Made by a program: the position numbers and the translations under genes
Notes under the pieces: generated by a model
Seen by the model: the letters and a program-made list of their open reading frames with translations, nothing else
Told to the model about the DNA's origin: nothing
The model's database searches: none
NCBI GenBank assembly: GCA_026874595.1
Contig: CM049314.1
Span: forward strand, 5,184,229 to 5,248,228
Direction of reading: 5' to 3'
Origin: Sipunculus nudus
Taxonomy: Eukaryota; Annelida; Sipuncula; Golfingiida; Sipunculidae
DNA length: 64,000 bases
In this document: positions 34,601 to 44,329 of the stretch, piece by piece
Layout of the letters: every line of letters starts with the position of its first letter
Position numbering within the stretch: the stretch's first letter is position 1

Positions 34601-36590
34601 AGAAGAATACAGGCAAAAAATATAAGATACAAAAAAAATAAATTTAAGCATGGTATAATATCACTAGAATCATCATCATAAAATTGCCAATTTTCATTGA
34701 AATTAATGAATATAGAAAAAAATATGAACTCGTTTCGACTAATCAGAAATTTGCATCCCATGGTATGCTAGCCTCCGCCATGAGTGACTGTACATTTGAT
34801 AATATTCCTTAATGACGTTCCTGAATTTGGGTTATGTGCCGAACCCACGCAAAAATCTGACCATTCTTCTTTTGGCATTTCGGAAATGCCCTGAACATTT
34901 CATGAAATTCCATTTCATGTGTGAGCATGTTGTGAACAAACACACACACACACACACAACACGCACGAGGAGGGTTGACGTGAACGAATACCTTCCCGGC
35001 GGAGGGAATAATCCTAGTCGCACTAGTCAGATGGTTATATCCCTCATCTGGGAGCTATGTGTTTCACTGTAACGGCGGCAGGTTTCGACCCCGTCTCAAC
35101 TTTCACCCCATGTCTTAACAAATATCGAGATTTACGGACAGCAACACTTTCTGATACCGGGCAAAACCAAGCTTAGACATGGTTACGTCACGAAAGCTGG
35201 AGTGTAGACTATGGCTTCAGCTGAACCGTTCTCAATCGGATTAATCAGTCTTATGCAAGGTTCCGAAGCCCCTTGGTAAAACTGTGATGCGATTTAAACA
35301 GATAAATGGAAAACTGGCACATCGTGAATTCGAGCTCAAATAAAGATTTTTTGAGGTGAGATCACTTAAGAGTAGAAGATAACATTTATTGTCATACAAG
35401 TATGTATGCTAAAAGAAATTTCATTACTGCTGTTCCTTTAAATATACTCACTTATAACGTTGCTCATGAAACCTTTGAAGATGCACAAGTTGTCATCATG
35501 GAAATATGGCTGAATAGAAATTCACTTAGGATTATTAGCGTCAACTTATCCATTGGCAAAAAAAAAAAAAATGAAATTATGTTCATCTGACAAGAAAATC
35601 CAAGATAATTGCTTATGAATGCAACTGACCTATGCAAATTCTCCTTATAAAACCCAACAAAATTCAATAGAAATAAAACAAAAATGTTATTATTTTAATA
35701 CATGTGAATTATGTAGCGTATCACCATGCATTTAAATTGAAAATGAATATATGAAGACTTTATTAAAGATAAATGTTTATCAATTATATAGCATTTTATA
35801 TATTTTCAACTAACCCACCAGGAAGTTTATGAATGATTCCAAGATGCAAGCAATGCAAAGGTTGACCACCATTCTCTGAAAAATAAGAAGGCAGTGAAAT
35901 GTAACGCACATGAATAAATGCATTTTCTTTTCAGAATAAATTTTTACAACAAGGAATTATATTCTTTTCCACCAATAGCCGTCAGTCAAATGGTTGGAGG
36001 CGGAGGCACAGGCACACAAGCGTGCCAGTATTGCTAAAAGACTTTATAAATATGCAGAAGTATTAGGAAGATAACGGCACTCTTAAAATTAATAAGAAGA
36101 AAAACGCTACCAAATTCTACAGAAAATTGATTAAAACGATCAATTTAATACATGGTTTACAGTCAAAACCTGCTGGACACGTATCTGCCGGTGTCCACAT
36201 AACGCGTTAAAGATTTCTGTCATATTATACCGCAGCGTGTTGTGACTGACTTTACAAAAAAGGTACCCAGTTAAGCTTTTTCCTAAGCTCTCAAACTTGT
36301 TATTGTTGCTTACTCTTTTGATGTAACTGTCCGAATAAAAGAGCAAACAGTGGTTTGCTTGGACACGGAAATGAGCTAGCTCGCCCTACTAAAGAGCAAG
36401 TCTCTTGTCATGTTGTAAAAGGGTTTATGAACAAAATGCCTATACTTTAGACAGTATGGAAATTAATAAATTTGACCAAATTACAATAAGAAGGCAATAT
36501 GTCATTGTGTAATAATATCGCGTCATACTCACCGGCGGCAATATCTTGTGCATTTTGTAGAGCCAAATGATGAAGATAACAAGGCATCTG

Positions 36591-36668
<78 letters not shown>

Positions 36669-37215
36669 TCTACGTAGCATTCATGCCCTCGTTGATTTAT
36701 TTTTACCCTTTATGAACATCTGTAAGAAGCCCACCCTTATGTTTACCTGTGGAATATTTATATGTTTATTTTTCCAAGGAAATGTTGGAGCTGGGGTTAG
36801 TATGTTGATGAAGTATCTAGGTCTGGTTAAGCACGCCAATTAAATGACCTCAATTGAGGAATTCATGTTACACTAGCATTGGTATTCTTAGTAAAAAATG
36901 ATATGATGAACGTAACAAGTGAATTATATTTTATATTCTGGTATATATTACCATATACAAGTAAAACAACGAAATATCAAAGCAATAGAAATACGTTACG
37001 ATTAAGCTGAATTGGCCTGTGACACGGAAGTAAATAATAATTACAAATGTTACATACATGTGTATTTAAAAAAAAAAACGGAAATGACCTGTCTACAACA
37101 GGGATGTGAATAATCATTACAATTTTAACCTATGTTCAATATAATATTATAATCATATTAACATATTGTAACCCTACTATTTAATATCTATAACAAACAC
37201 ACAGACACACACCCT

Positions 37216-37252
<37 letters not shown>

Positions 37253-37572
37253 CACTTAAATAGCCCTTTTACCTGTAAACACATGAAAATACTCACACAA
37301 GTATCAATGTGATCACTGACGTAGTCACCCTGATTGCTATCACTGCATACTACAAAATAAGATAACACACTTTCATGTTTCAAAAACTACTTTTATAATT
37401 TCGGAAGAGGCCTAACTGCCAATCAATCCAGCGCCCGGTACAATGACCTACTGACCACGAGCGGCCTTCCCTAACCGTTACAAATCTATAAACAGACACG
37501 TGCGTATGCTTACCATCCGACCCTATTGATGTATTCATGCATGATCTAGGCCGGAGCGGGCTCGTCCTTCCG

Positions 37573-37621
<49 letters not shown>

Positions 37622-38008
37622 TTTATGTATCAAAATGTATTAAGATTATAATATATGTATTCAGTAATAAAGGGCAAGATTAACTTTCCTTAGTATTTCC
37701 AAATATTGATGAAATAAAATACGTGTGATCAAAAATCATAGGTGTCCAGTCTGTGATTATGAGGGTAATACTATCTTTTTAAATATCCGGGAATTCTACA
37801 TCAGCTCTTAAGAAACTAAAATATCCTCATTTTCGGTGGTGTATTGCTTTGTTTCATAGTGTCTCCCAAGTACGATCTAGACCGAAAAAAATTAAACAGC
37901 CATGGTCTTGGGTTGTAATACGTAATCATGTATATTGGAAATATATATTGAGAATTCTAATCTTACAGTTGACGTTGGTATAATGACATAAATTATGACA
38001 TCTGCATG

Positions 38009-38073
<65 letters not shown>

Positions 38074-38193
38074 ACACAAACACAGATGTAACATACTTAC
38101 ACAGTATGCTTCGTTGTCAGGGAACGGGCGGCACCATGACAACAGACTTCCATTCGTGGAATCATGGGTGTACATAACATGGCCAGTCCCCAT
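28520..38193 (-). CDS. Seven-transmembrane receptor, cAMP-receptor-like/GPR157-like
   Basis: Nine supported exons plus one tentative one join in matching phases: 38193-38101, 37349-37297, 36587-36533, 35875-35819, (35509-35473 tentative), [TM3-TM4 not found], 32826-32791, 32263-32197, 31372-31290, 30419-30275, 28681-28520. The protein has a 31-residue extracellular start with two Cys, TM1 split over two exons, a basic first loop ([11 protein letters not shown]), TM2, an ECL2 containing WRLAVWYVP leading into TM5, a basic loop TRMKEH into TM6, TM7 with [18 protein letters not shown], and a 60-residue cytoplasmic tail. The WRLA-WYVP and PLQG elements suit cAMP-receptor-like and GPR157-like receptors; class B is an alternative. 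Very short exons (36-93 nt) are characteristic. The phase rule requires the missing part to be 1 mod 3 in length. Ligand unknown. Confidence 0.75.
28698..28719. repeat. (TA)n tract in intron
   Basis: Short TA run 16 bases upstream of the last receptor exon on the gene strand. Confidence 0.9.
28720..30274. other. Intron of the receptor gene
   Basis: AT-rich, no repeats or exons recognised. Confidence 0.5.
30275..30419 (-). CDS. Receptor exon: ECL3 and TM7
   Basis: Acceptor TTCTTGTTTCAG, donor GTGAGG; 145 nt, phase 2 in, phase 0 out. Encodes [12 protein letters not shown], then a hydrophobic helix [20 protein letters not shown] and a basic end. Confidence 0.85.
31290..31372 (-). CDS. Receptor exon: ICL3 and TM6
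   Basis: Acceptor ATCTCATTTCAG, donor GTAAAG; 83 nt, phase 0 in, phase 2 out. Basic loop [10 protein letters not shown] then hydrophobic [16 protein letters not shown]. Confidence 0.85.
31424..31474. repeat. (TA)n microsatellite
   Basis: TA run ending where the SINE-like segment and duplicated copy 2 start. Confidence 0.95.
31480..31575 (-). repeat. tRNA-derived SINE-like segment
   Basis: On the minus strand an A-box-like GGACCAGTTGGAAC is followed about 30 bases later by a near-consensus B box GGTTCGAATCCC. It is flanked by (TA)n on both sides. Same unit as 35-115. Confidence 0.65.
31593..31678. repeat. (TA)n with TATG interruptions
   Basis: Long TA run followed by TATG/TATA units. Confidence 0.95.
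32197..32263 (-). CDS. Receptor exon: TM5
   Basis: Acceptor ACTTTTTTCAG, donor GTGTAT; 67 nt, phase 2 in, phase 0 out. [20 protein letters not shown] is a clear membrane helix. It is absent from duplicated copy 1. Confidence 0.85.
32791..32826 (-). CDS. Receptor micro-exon: ECL2
   Basis: 36-nt exon with acceptor AAAATATACAG and donor GTGAGT; phase 2 both ends. Encodes [11 protein letters not shown] and completes a Val with the next exon. The join WRLAVWYVP supports the call, but the exon is very short. Confidence 0.65.
33282..33382 (-). CDS. Candidate TM3 exon of the receptor (tentative)
   Basis: After the acceptor-like GGGTTTCTTAG the minus strand reads a hydrophobic stretch with [17 protein letters not shown], and the phase (2 nt) would fit the preceding exon. 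The W and the IAID spacing resemble TM3 of GPR157-type receptors. No good donor follows and the Cys-to-Trp spacing is too long, so it may be coincidence. Duplicated copy 1 keeps a similar frame. Confidence 0.2.
34939..34957. repeat. (CA)n tract
   Basis: Short CA run near the right end of duplicated copy 2. Confidence 0.85.
34988..35472. other. Intron of the receptor gene
   Basis: Searched for the missing TM3-TM4 exon without success. Confidence 0.4.
35473..35509 (-). CDS. Tentative receptor micro-exon: ECL1
   Basis: Acceptor TTTCTATTCAG; reads [12 protein letters not shown] with a Cys placed as in ECL1. Phase 0 in (matching the GTGGGT donor of the TM2 exon), phase 1 out. The donor GTTTCA is weak, so the call is uncertain. 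Confidence 0.35.
35819..35875 (-). CDS. Receptor exon: TM2
   Basis: Acceptor CTTATTTTTCAG; 57 nt, phase 0. [19 protein letters not shown] is a membrane helix. Two donors are possible, GTGGGT (used here) and GTTAGT four bases further. Confidence 0.8.
36533..36587 (-). CDS. Receptor exon: end of TM1 and ICL1
   Basis: Acceptor ATATTACAG, donor GTGAGT; 55 nt. In the frame set by the previous exon it reads [18 protein letters not shown]. The acceptor lies three bases from a 78-bp TA tract. Confidence 0.8.
36591..36669. repeat. (TA)n microsatellite next to a splice acceptor
   Basis: TA run that forms the branch/polypyrimidine region of the TM1 exon on the gene strand. Confidence 0.95.
36670..37296. 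other. Intron with (AC)n tract
   Basis: Contains a (CA)n-(TA)n compound microsatellite at about 37198-37255; otherwise nothing. Confidence 0.6.
37297..37349 (-). CDS. Receptor exon: first part of TM1
   Basis: Acceptor ATCTTATTTTGTAG, donor GTGAGT; 53 nt, phase 0 in, phase 2 out. Encodes [17 protein letters not shown], which continues seamlessly into the next exon. Confidence 0.8.
37577..37616. repeat. (TA)n microsatellite
   Basis: Simple TA run in the first long intron. Confidence 0.95.
38013..38071. repeat. (TA)n microsatellite
   Basis: TA run about 30 bases inside the first intron of the receptor gene. Confidence 0.95.
38101..38193 (-). CDS. Receptor first exon: short N-terminus
   Basis: ATG at 38193 in good context (A at -3, G at +4), with an in-frame TAA just upstream. 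31 codons containing NGS glycosylation site and two Cys (SWCRPFP, EAYC); consensus GTAAGT donor, phase 0. A further upstream coding exon is unlikely because of the TAA, unless splicing starts within. Confidence 0.75.
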
Positions 38194-38797
38194 GCTTTAA
38201 CCAATGGAAGCTCTAGGATATGATAAAACTCAATATACTTAAGGTCACCCAAATTTTCAGTATTATGTTGCCATGCCTTAAGTCTCTCCTACCCACAAAA
38301 GTTCTCCCTCAGAATCAATATCTGACAGCTGTCGTCTGCTGGCCTCCCGATCGGCTACCCAGAGAATAAGCAATCGTACTGAAGGAATCCCAAATCTTAC
38401 GGTGCAGTTACGTGTGTTTCTGTGGTATCATGGAGTAGACAATGTATTATGTACGTGGTATGCCCCGTTAATTCTAGGGGAAAAAAATGTAAACTGTTCT
38501 GTGAAGCGTGGAAAACTTCCTGCTCGCTAAGTAGGCCTGAATGACTCATAGATCGAGACGCAGTACCGCAGAACACACACACACAGGCATATATATATAT
38601 ATATATTCTTTATACTTATTTTCCGATCAGCTAGTGGTATTAATTTATTGGTATCTTATCAAGTATAGCTGACCTACATGCACACATCTTGTCATATATG
38701 TTTACTTGTCGATATAAATGTATACTTAGTCATATATTTTTCTCCTCTGGCAAAATTTTCGAGGTTTATTCTTTATTCTTTCCTTTTTATGCATTGT
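38194..38797. other. 5' flank of the receptor gene
   Basis: Promoter expected here. Only a (CA)-(TA) compound tract at 38573-38607 is distinct. Confidence 0.5.
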
Positions 38798-39415
38798 CAG
38801 GGGCGGAGACAGGATCTCAGGCGGGGGGGGGGGGGGGGGGAGGCTCAACATCCTGACACAGATAAAAAAGGACTAGGAGTGCTAGTGGACTATATACATA
38901 ACTCCCGTATGCAAAAGTTAGAAAGTGTAGTGACGTCAATTTATCTTCAAGGGTGGGTGAAAAGGGAGGATGACTCGCGCGGGAGGGTATCTGTAATCAA
39001 AGTTTGGACAACTTCCATCGTTTTTGTGACACATTTCAAATGTATTTCAATAACGGATAAGGCTTTCAAAAAATAAGGTATTATGTTTCCAGTGTAGGTT
39101 AATTCAAAACCAAGTTAAGACATATAATTCATAATAAACTCAGAAATGGAACCATAGTCTACAATTCTAAACATTTATTAATTCAACTTTCAATATATAA
39201 ATATAATTCTCTGAATAGCATTGGGGAGATGATACCATTGACGATATCCCTGGATAAAAAAATATAACCCCCCCCCCCCCCCGCCTGTACTGAAGCTGCT
39301 AGGTAAAAAACTACGCAAGACGTAATATTTAGGGCTGTTTTGCAGGATTAAGAATACATTGTTCCATTTTCTGACATTGCCCCCCCCCCCCCGCTGTATT
39401 AACGCCCCTAGCGAA
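38798..39415. mobile_element. Possible degraded MITE with G/C-tract ends
   Basis: Begins CAGGGGCGGAGACAGGATC next to an 18-base G run (38823-38840) and ends near 39413 with C runs (39268-39283, 39380-39393) and ACGCCCCTAG. AGGGGCG/CGCCCCT ends resemble the 20071-21480 element. No clear target duplication. Confidence 0.35.
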
Positions 39416-40044
39416 GAAAATATGCGAAACATATACAATGCGGCGCTATTTTGCGGGATTAAGCATATATTGTTCCATTTCCTGACATGGCATCAACATT
39501 AGCGTCAATTTATATTCTAGGGTAGGGTGGGAGGCATGACTTTCAGGCATGGGAGGGTAATCAAAGTTGGGACAACTACACACATACGTGTATATGCATA
39601 TATTATATAGATTATAAATAAACATATATATATATATAATATATACTTTAGATTTATAGTATAAAACTGAACAAATTTGGAAACAATCTAATTACCACAG
39701 CATCTCATGTTCAATGTATAAATAATTTACTATGAACAGCAGGGGGTATTATTTACTATGAACAGCAGGGAGTATGATTACATTGACCATCCCCTATTCT
39801 TAAAAAGTAGGTGGGACATATATCACTACCTGTCTCCTGGGCACCCCTCTAAATCGTCCCTGATCGTGGTATAAAGGATATATCAGGCAAAAGCCTACTA
39901 AAGTGTTGCGTGTTTAGGGTAGCAGGTATTTCCACAATTATCATCTTCAAAGGCAATCTGACGCGTGACTGCGCATGTCGGTCCTAGGCAACCACTAAAA
40001 CAAAACGTACGACAACAAAAACTATGCTCGACGGTCTTTACGCA
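39416..40044. other. Non-coding DNA with a 26-bp tandem repeat
   Basis: 'ttactatgaacagcaggg' occurs twice in tandem at about 39727-39778. Otherwise nothing. Confidence 0.5.
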
Positions 40045-40240
40045 GGGGCGGATCTAGATTTAGGAGAAGGAGGGTCCAACCATGGAAGACCAAGCCTAAG
40101 AAAAGGTCCCAAGGTCAGGAGAAGGAGGCCGGGTCGACAAAATGGTCTGAACCCCTACAATAAAGGTCGCGGTAGCTCAAAGGAGGGATCCGGATTCCCT
40201 GGACTCCCCCCCCCCCCCCCCCGTCGATCCGCTTCTTTAA
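40045..40240. mobile_element. Possible MITE, CAGGGGCGGATC type
   Basis: Left CAGGGGCGGATCTAG, right a C run followed by GATCCGCTTC, partly inverted to the left end. A chance frame rich in Arg and Pro runs across it. Confidence 0.4.
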
Positions 40241-40869
40241 TGAATTGAGGTGACGTATTGGAAACTTCCACTCCTAAGAAAGCGACACCAAGCAGAAAAA
40301 AAACTACACATTATATGAGGTTCACGCGTGTTTTATTCCACTTAGACCTCAATAACGAATTCACAATATTATGCGACAAAATGGGGAAGAAATACCATGT
40401 CATCAAAACATTGGACGACCCTCTGGTCCTCGTCCGGGTAAAACACATTGCTCTACCTTGCGGTGATTAAGAATACTTAAATCCTTTAAAAATCCTGCAG
40501 AATGAGGCTCTGTCGTTATTGTCTAAATATATCGAGTCCTTCAGTGTACTAAGGTTCAGCATCTGAGATCCTTTGTGCCGGGAACATATATTCAAGAACT
40601 AACCTCGAAATTAAACCTAAACTCGTCGCTTTTACTCGTTTTATTAACTGGTTCATTTTATCCCACGACCTAATGTTTATTATCGTTTAATTATTTCTGG
40701 CAACCAAAAGTTAGTAATTTTTGATTATGTAAAAAAATCCAAATTAGGGTATAATATCTTGGGAGTTTAACGTGACCAAATCTTGTTAAAAGTAAAAATT
40801 GAGTGCCATGAAATAGTCAATAGTAGTTTAAATTTCATACATACTCATATTTTTATGTGCAAGAATTGT

Positions 40870-40990
40870 TTTGGGTCAGACTCCCCCCTTAAGGGAATTG
40901 AAACCATCCCTTACGATTGCCGGTCGCTTGCTCTATCCACTGAGCTACAGCGGATCCCCGAACCCTCTGTGTACTTGTACCCTTTTATAG
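40870..40990 (-). repeat. tRNA-derived SINE-like segment
   Basis: Minus strand carries a classic A box/D arm TAGCTCAGTGGATAGAGC and a B-box-like GGTTTCAATTCCC about 30 bases on. Anticodon and acceptor stems do not close, so not a functional tRNA gene. Confidence 0.65.
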
Positions 40991-41055
40991 GAACCGGCAA
41001 AGAGACGTCACGGTAGTAATGTCATATTGCTACCAACTACATGTGTCGTCACAGC

Positions 41056-41156
<101 letters not shown>

Positions 41157-41231
41157 TAGTTCATTTTAACACGAGAATAGTATCATGGCACTTATATGAG
41201 GACATACATTTATTTATAAACCTGAAAGGTC

Positions 41232-41237
<6 letters not shown>

Positions 41238-41269
<32 letters not shown>
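41238..41269. repeat. (TA)n microsatellite
   Basis: Simple TA run. Confidence 0.95.
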
Positions 41270-41270
<1 letters not shown>

Positions 41271-42509
41271 TTATTAAATGAAATTTGACAATGCTTAACA
41301 AGTTAATAAATATGAATTTTCAAAAGTAACAAACAGTATACCTGAGTGGCCTAATTACGGTTAGAAATATAGGGGCATGTAACTCCCCAACCAACCCGAA
41401 TTAAGCCCTTGGATATTGCAGTTTTATGTCCTATATGGCTTTTTGTCCGAAAATTGCGGGGGACAATAGGCGGTTTGTTAAAAAGAGGTGTGGTCGATGT
41501 TCTGGTCTTCCATGTAAAGGATAGACTGCTATTAGAACTTAATGTATCACTTAAGCTGGCGGAAAGTTAACCACATGTTCTGTCGGTAACATTGTGTATG
41601 ACTTGATGACTTGCAGCTATTTGGACTAAAAGGCTATACTTTGTTGGCAGTGTATATAAGATGATCAATCGTATTGTTTGTGAAACGCGTAGCACCCATA
41701 GGTGGAAGTAGCCATAGACTGGTGTTTTTATGATAAACAAACCATGGTTCCATGGTATCTGCAAGAATCATTGCACTTCCGGTAACTTTGTTCAACCTGG
41801 TTCAAATGCCATTGTGGCTTGCTTGGGCATCAATAAAAAAATAAGAACCCATTAGAGCTTATATCCTAACGAAATAAGCATCATTCATTCGTCTGGGTAG
41901 TTGTTTTCTGGTTGGTCAAAGCACAAGCTTCAAGGATTTTAAGGCATCCGAACCAGTAAAGATGAAACACTGCTTATTCAAATTTCCAACTAGTGGCCCG
42001 TGGGCCATCACGCTCAGCTGAATTCAAGGAACCTTGATCAATGAGTAAAATGACTCGCAGAGTGCTGAAAATCATGCATTTTGCCAATAGTCCTTGGAAA
42101 CAAGTTGCAATAACCTTATTCAGGTTTTCCAAATAGGTTATGCCAGGTACTCCAAAGAAAGTAAGAATGCTAAAACATGTTTTTTGATACAAGGTTGGAT
42201 GGGGAGATCCAACTGATATCAGACAGTTACTGATGCATGTTACTGACAAGTTTGAATATAAATATGATGAGGAGGTCTGTCACAGCAGAGAGGTCGGGAC
42301 CTGTCTCTGTGTAGGGTGAATTGTATCTTGCTATTATAAGTTCCTGTCCTGTGCATTATCTGCATAGATTCTTAATTAGAAATTCTCTAGCTGTTAAATT
42401 GTCAAGACAGCAATTTCATTTTGAGTAAGTTTATGTCTGTTATATCATATCAATGGCATTACTAAAAAATTGAGTCAAATTCATTGTGAACCAATATAAA
42501 AATGATCAA
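41270..42509. other. Unannotated DNA beside an endonuclease relic
   Basis: A minus-strand frame at 41974-42249 has no domain I can name. It may be the trailing part of the element that carries the endonuclease. Confidence 0.4.
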
Positions 42510-42968
42510 TTAAGATTTAACTGGAAACAACTCTTTGGAACAACTGAACAACACTTTATGATCAGACCATGTAGCCTCTATTGTTGAAGTTGTAGCATCT
42601 GGGAAGTTTGAAAACACAAGATCAATAAGACTACCATGATCAGTTGTCTTTTCTGTTATGAGTTGCTGACAGTGTAAAAGATGTGAAAGCTCATTCAAGG
42701 CTGACATATTGTTTTGTTTACTAATATCTATATTAAAATCTCCCATTAATAACAATGGTTCTTGGATATCAACATGTGCCATAAGCTGGGCAAGCTTTGA
42801 CCTAAAGTCAGATAGTTTTGACTGAGGGGATCTGTACACACTAATCAGTTGCAAGAAAGAGCTTTGAGTATTTACTAATAATACAGATGCATCAATGTTT
42901 CCATCAGACTGATGATGCACTTCAATGAAGGGGTAGAGGTCTTTGTGGACATAGAATGCAGCAGTTAT
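42510..42968 (-). pseudogene. APE-type endonuclease domain, C-terminal half
   Basis: The frame shows LLLMGDFNID, SLIDLVFSN and WSDHKVLF, the late catalytic motifs (GDFN, LIDxV, SDH) of apurinic-like endonucleases found in non-LTR retrotransposons and in Helentron-type Helitrons. It stops 13 residues after SDHKVLF with no reverse transcriptase downstream. The upstream end is cut off at about 42968 where the 336-bp repeat array begins. The terminal position of the domain fits a Helentron better than a LINE, but a truncated LINE is possible. Confidence 0.8.
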
Positions 42969-42975
42969 TAAGATA

Positions 42976-44290
42976 CTTGAGCTTTTGTATCAAATTTTTG
43001 ATTATACTGGGGGTTACTTAGGAGACCCATAGCTCGGAGAATATGGGTAACAGAGACCTAATTTCAGGTTTCCAAGGAGATTTTTCATGGACCTGCTTTG
43101 ATGTCAAGTAAGAAGATTCCAAGGTCAAGCAGTTACGATTTGTGCCCTGTTAACGGCCGGACGACCGGACGGACAGTAGGACGGACAACGGACGAAGAGT
43201 GATCGCTATAGCTCAGATGACTTTCAGTCAGCTGAGCTAAAAAAAGAGAAAAAAATTCGTAAAAATTGGAAAAGAATATAGGTGGCGCCAAAAGTCTGCA
43301 GGAAGTGATGGAACATCCCATGATCAATTTTCATGCAAAGAATCATGGTGATCAATGCAGTAGTTATTCAGACACTTGAGCTTTTGTATCAAATTTTGCA
43401 TTATTCCGGGGGGTACTTCGGAGCGCCATAGCTCAAAAGATAAGGGTAACAGAGACCTAATTTCAGGTTTTCAAGGAGATTTTTCATGGACCTCCCTGGA
43501 TATTAAGTTTGAAGATTCCCGGTCCAGTGGTTGCAATTTGTGCCCTGTTAACAGATGACAGTTTCATTGCATGTCTGAAAAAGATAAAAAAAATCGTAAA
43601 AATTGGAAAAAATACAGGTGGCGCCACCAGTCTGCAAGAAGTGATGAAACATCCCATGATCAATATTCATGCAAAGAATCATGGTGATCAATGCAGTAGT
43701 TATTCAGATACTTGAGCTTTTGTATCAAATTTTGCATTATTCTGGGAGGGGGGGGGGGGGTACTTCGGAGCCCCATAGCTCGAAGGATATGGGTAACAGA
43801 GACCTAATCTCAAGTTTTCAAGGAGATTTTTCATGGACCTCCCTGGATATTAAGTTTGAAGATTCCCGGTCCAGTGGTTACAATTTGTGCCCTGTTAACA
43901 GATGACAGTTTCATTGCATGTCTGAAAAAAAAAAATCGTAAAAATTGGAAAAAATACAGGTGGCGCCACCAGTCTGCAGGAAGTGATGGAACATCCCATG
44001 ATCAATATTCTTGCAAAGAATCATGGTGATCAATGCAGTAGTTATTCAGATACTTGAGCTTTTGTATGAATTTTTTTCATTATTCTGGGGGGTACTTCGG
44101 AGCCCCATAGCTCAAAGGATATGGGTAACAGAGACCTAATTTCAGGTTTCCAAGGAGATTTTTCATGGACCTGCCTGGATGTCCAATAAGAAGATTCCAG
44201 GTCCAGCGGTTACGACGGACGGACGGCCGGACGGACAGACGACGGACGAAATGTGATCGCTATAGCTCAGATGACTTTCAGTTGAGCTTA
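42976..44290 (+). repeat. ~336-bp tandem repeat array, four units
   Basis: 'cttgagcttttgtat' opens units at 42976, 43375, 43711 and 44053 (spacing 399, 336, 342, then a partial unit). Units contain 'catagctcaaaggatatgggtaac', the palindrome GGTGGCGCCACC (43617-43628, 43959-43970) and 'gcaaagaatcatggtgatcaatgcag'. The first and last units carry a GGACGGAC-rich tail and end 'gactttcagt'. Diverged relatives lie at 650-1875. Confidence 0.9.
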
Positions 44291-44329
44291 AAATCAGCTT
44301 AAAATTAAAAAAAATGGATATAACATTAA

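Larger units (their letters stand above)
31472..34987 (+). repeat. Duplicated segment, copy 2 (partner 28-2998)
   Basis: See copy 1 for the matched stretches. This copy lies inside the receptor gene, and the unmatched middle 32150-33280 holds the ECL2 and TM5 exons. It also has an unmatched insertion near 33885-34255 containing GTGACC/GGTCAC inverted arms at 34077-34092. Confidence 0.85.

Noticed and set aside
38678-39076. 132-codon plus-strand frame with a Gly run
   Set aside because: It is driven by the G homopolymer of a MITE-like element and has no domain.
40895-40960. tRNA gene
   Set aside because: A and B boxes are present, but the acceptor and anticodon stems do not pair; a SINE head fits better.
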